From Rodentibacter genomosp. 2 (GTDB taxonomy: Bacteria; Pseudomonadota; Gammaproteobacteria; Enterobacterales; Pasteurellaceae): a stretch of DNA of 64,000 nt. Positions within the stretch are counted from its first letter, which is position 1. Each line of letters starts with the position of its first letter. This document shows, piece after piece, positions 63,005-64,000 of the stretch. The stretch lies in assembly GCA_001999425.1 (NCBI GenBank), contig MLHP01000023.1:1-64000 (forward strand), read 5' to 3'. The position numbers and the translations under genes are program-made. A model generated the notes under the pieces. That model was not told the origin of the DNA, searched no databases, and worked only from the letters and a program-made list of their open reading frames with translations.

Positions 63005-63544
63005 TTATAAATTAACATCATATTCATTATTCAAAAAATAAAATCTCTGAATATAATCCTGACAAGATAAATCAAACCATTTTTCTTGATAAACATCTAT
63101 TGTTCCATATAACCCAAGATCTAATAAAGTATTTTTAATCACTGGATATTTTTTCATGTTTATTTTTTTCATCTTTCTTATTGAATTTCTAAAATTAAAC
63201 TTATTTTCTTTTCTTGTGACAAAGAAATTAGGTATAAAAAAGCCTTCATCATCAACCCAACTATCATTATCGGTATAAGTCATACATATAAAAAAATTAG
63301 AAAGCTCATCTTTATTTAGATAATGATTTGCATATAATCTGACATTATTGATGTAATTAAATGCCAAATTAAATGAAAATGTGTTTATATTTTCTTTTTT
63401 AAAGTATTTTTCAAATGGTTTAACCTCTGAATATCTATGTATTAATGGTGGCTCCTCATATGTTTCATGATCAAATAGTAATTTATCAAATTTAATTGAA
63501 GAATTATTCTCTATAAAGCAATATATTTCCTTATTTAAATTCAT
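63005..63544 (-). CDS. Candidate Rhs immunity protein
   Basis: A 179-residue, very AT-rich cytoplasmic protein starting MNLNKEIYCFIENNSSIKFD. It is rich in Phe, Tyr and Asn (NTFSFNLAFNYINNVRLYAN, DNDSWVDDEGFFIPNFFVT). It follows directly after a decayed Rhs toxin tip (63566-63710), the usual immunity position. I do not recognise a family. Confidence 0.6.
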   Translation of the reverse strand: MNLNKEIYCFIENNSSIKFDKLLFDHETYEEPPLIHRYSEVKPFEKYFKKENINTFSFNLAFNYINNVRLYANHYLNKDELSNFFICMTYTDNDSWVDDEGFFIPNFFVTRKENKFNFRNSIRKMKKINMKKYPVIKNTLLDLGLYGTIDVYQEKWFDLSCQDYIQRFYFLNNEYDVNL

Positions 63545-63565
63545 ATTTAACTCCTAATCTAAATA

Positions 63566-63710
63566 TTCCAACCATGACAAAATAAAAAATCTCTCTCATC
63601 TTTGCCAAAATTTGGTACACCTCTATGCTTATCATGAATGCTTCCTCAATATTAAGAGCAGCATCTGTCAAATCATGGGCATGCCAAACAGGTCAAGTTA
63701 CTAAAGACGT
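63566..63710 (-). pseudogene. Orphan Rhs toxin-tip remnant
   Basis: Minus-strand frames read WHAHDLTDAALNIEEAF and, after a frameshift, DKHRGVPNFGKDERDFLFCH up to a stop near 63566. The end points into the immunity gene at 63544. It is the tail of a toxin domain with His and Asp residues, now frameshifted. Confidence 0.6.
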
Positions 63711-63788
63711 TCCGTTGTTTGTTCGGTCAAACGACCATCGTTGTCATACAACATGGCGTTATCCGTACGGGTCAGTTTAGTCATCGCA
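63711..63788 (-). pseudogene. Short Rhs core fragment
   Basis: Reads MTKLTRTDNAMLYDNDGRLT and then EQTTERL-stop, an Rhs-type YD repeat. It is joined directly to the toxin-tip remnant downstream, so most of the core between them has been lost. Confidence 0.6.
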
Positions 63789-63814
63789 AGTTGTATTCAA
63801 AAAAACTAAATCAC

Positions 63815-64000
63815 TTATTGCTTATCTAAATTGCTTTTATTTATAACTAAATCATTCTTACATTCTTCAATTTCTGAACAAAATGGATATAAGTTATCGT
63901 AATCGAAGGTTTTCCAGTAAGTTATCCAATTGGGAGAAATAATTAATTTATTCTCTTGAAGATATTTGTCATTTTTTAACAAATCAATAGCCTCTTTATT
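63815..64000 (-). CDS. Partial frame at window end, candidate immunity gene
   Basis: The last 62 codons, stop included, of a minus-strand gene that enters the window from the right: NKEAIDLLKNDKYLQENKLI, then SPNWITYWKTFDYDNLYPFC and a stop. AT-rich like the other immunity genes of the array, and placed before the next Rhs fragment. The start lies outside the window, and no family is recognised. Confidence 0.5.
   Translation of the reverse strand, partial: NKEAIDLLKNDKYLQENKLIISPNWITYWKTFDYDNLYPFCSEIEECKNDLVINKSNLDKQ

Noticed and set aside
56495-64000. Insertion sequence or transposase as the cause of the Rhs rearrangements
   Set aside because: No transposase reading frame or terminal inverted repeats are visible; rearrangement by homologous recombination between Rhs repeats explains the layout.

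Overview
The window is a stretch of a Pasteurellaceae chromosome. It is dense with the Haemophilus-type DNA uptake sequence (USS core AAGTGCGGT / ACCGCACTT), both as single copies and as inverted pairs that double as terminators. Gene content and order (trpS-hflD-purB, nqrABCDEF, secM-secA, eno with its DUF2251-like neighbour, and a glycerate kinase/GntP permease/CdaR cluster) fit the Haemophilus/Aggregatibacter group. The large Rhs island favours an Aggregatibacter-like species over H. influenzae; this last point is inference.

Layout. 0.3-2.3 kb: a BCCT osmolyte transporter. 2.6-11.3 kb (minus strand): mnmA, a small tautomerase, nqrM, apbE and the whole nqrA-F operon. The sodium-pumping NADH:quinone reductase genes therefore sit beside the FMN transferase that flavinylates NqrB/NqrC and beside the iron-insertion factor NqrM. 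11.6-19.5 kb: bolA divergent from the yajG-like lipoprotein gene, corA-yggT-yggU, and leuS-lptE-holA. 19.5-25.5 kb: mutT, secA, a diverged secM with an IRAGP arrest tail, a DciA-like helicase loader, dam, aroB and aroK. 26.3-31.8 kb: a family 9 glycosyltransferase with an O-antigen ligase (LPS), fbaA, pgk and a periplasmic RNase T2. 31.9-51.2 kb: YfhL ferredoxin, a 54-residue DUF1232 protein, trpS, hflD, purB, an atypical GDPD-fold protein, eno, yigB, a DUF1190/YgiC pair, a DMT transporter, murQ, a cytochrome b562-like protein, a glutamine amidotransferase, gor, a queuosine-precursor transporter behind a probable preQ1 riboswitch, rdgC, proC, an HcaT-type MFS and xerD.

51.3-56.5 kb: glycerate kinase, GntP permease and the regulator cdaR. 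An AT-rich MFS gene sits between gntP and cdaR. Next to gntP is a decayed second copy of the cdaR 3' end, which marks a past insertion or recombination.

56.5-64.0 kb is the accessory highlight: a minus-strand Rhs toxin-immunity array. It holds three partial copies of the Rhs core, a short fourth Rhs fragment, several different C-terminal toxin tips (some frameshifted orphans) and matching AT-rich candidate immunity genes. Two features stand out. One is a Sel1-repeat secreted protein directly behind a glycine-rich Rhs tip. The other is a pair of direct repeats of the Rhs linker that bracket one toxin-immunity unit, a footprint of toxin-tip replacement. No full-length rhs gene lies in the window; it may lie beyond base 64000. 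No rRNA, tRNA, insertion sequence or CRISPR array was seen.
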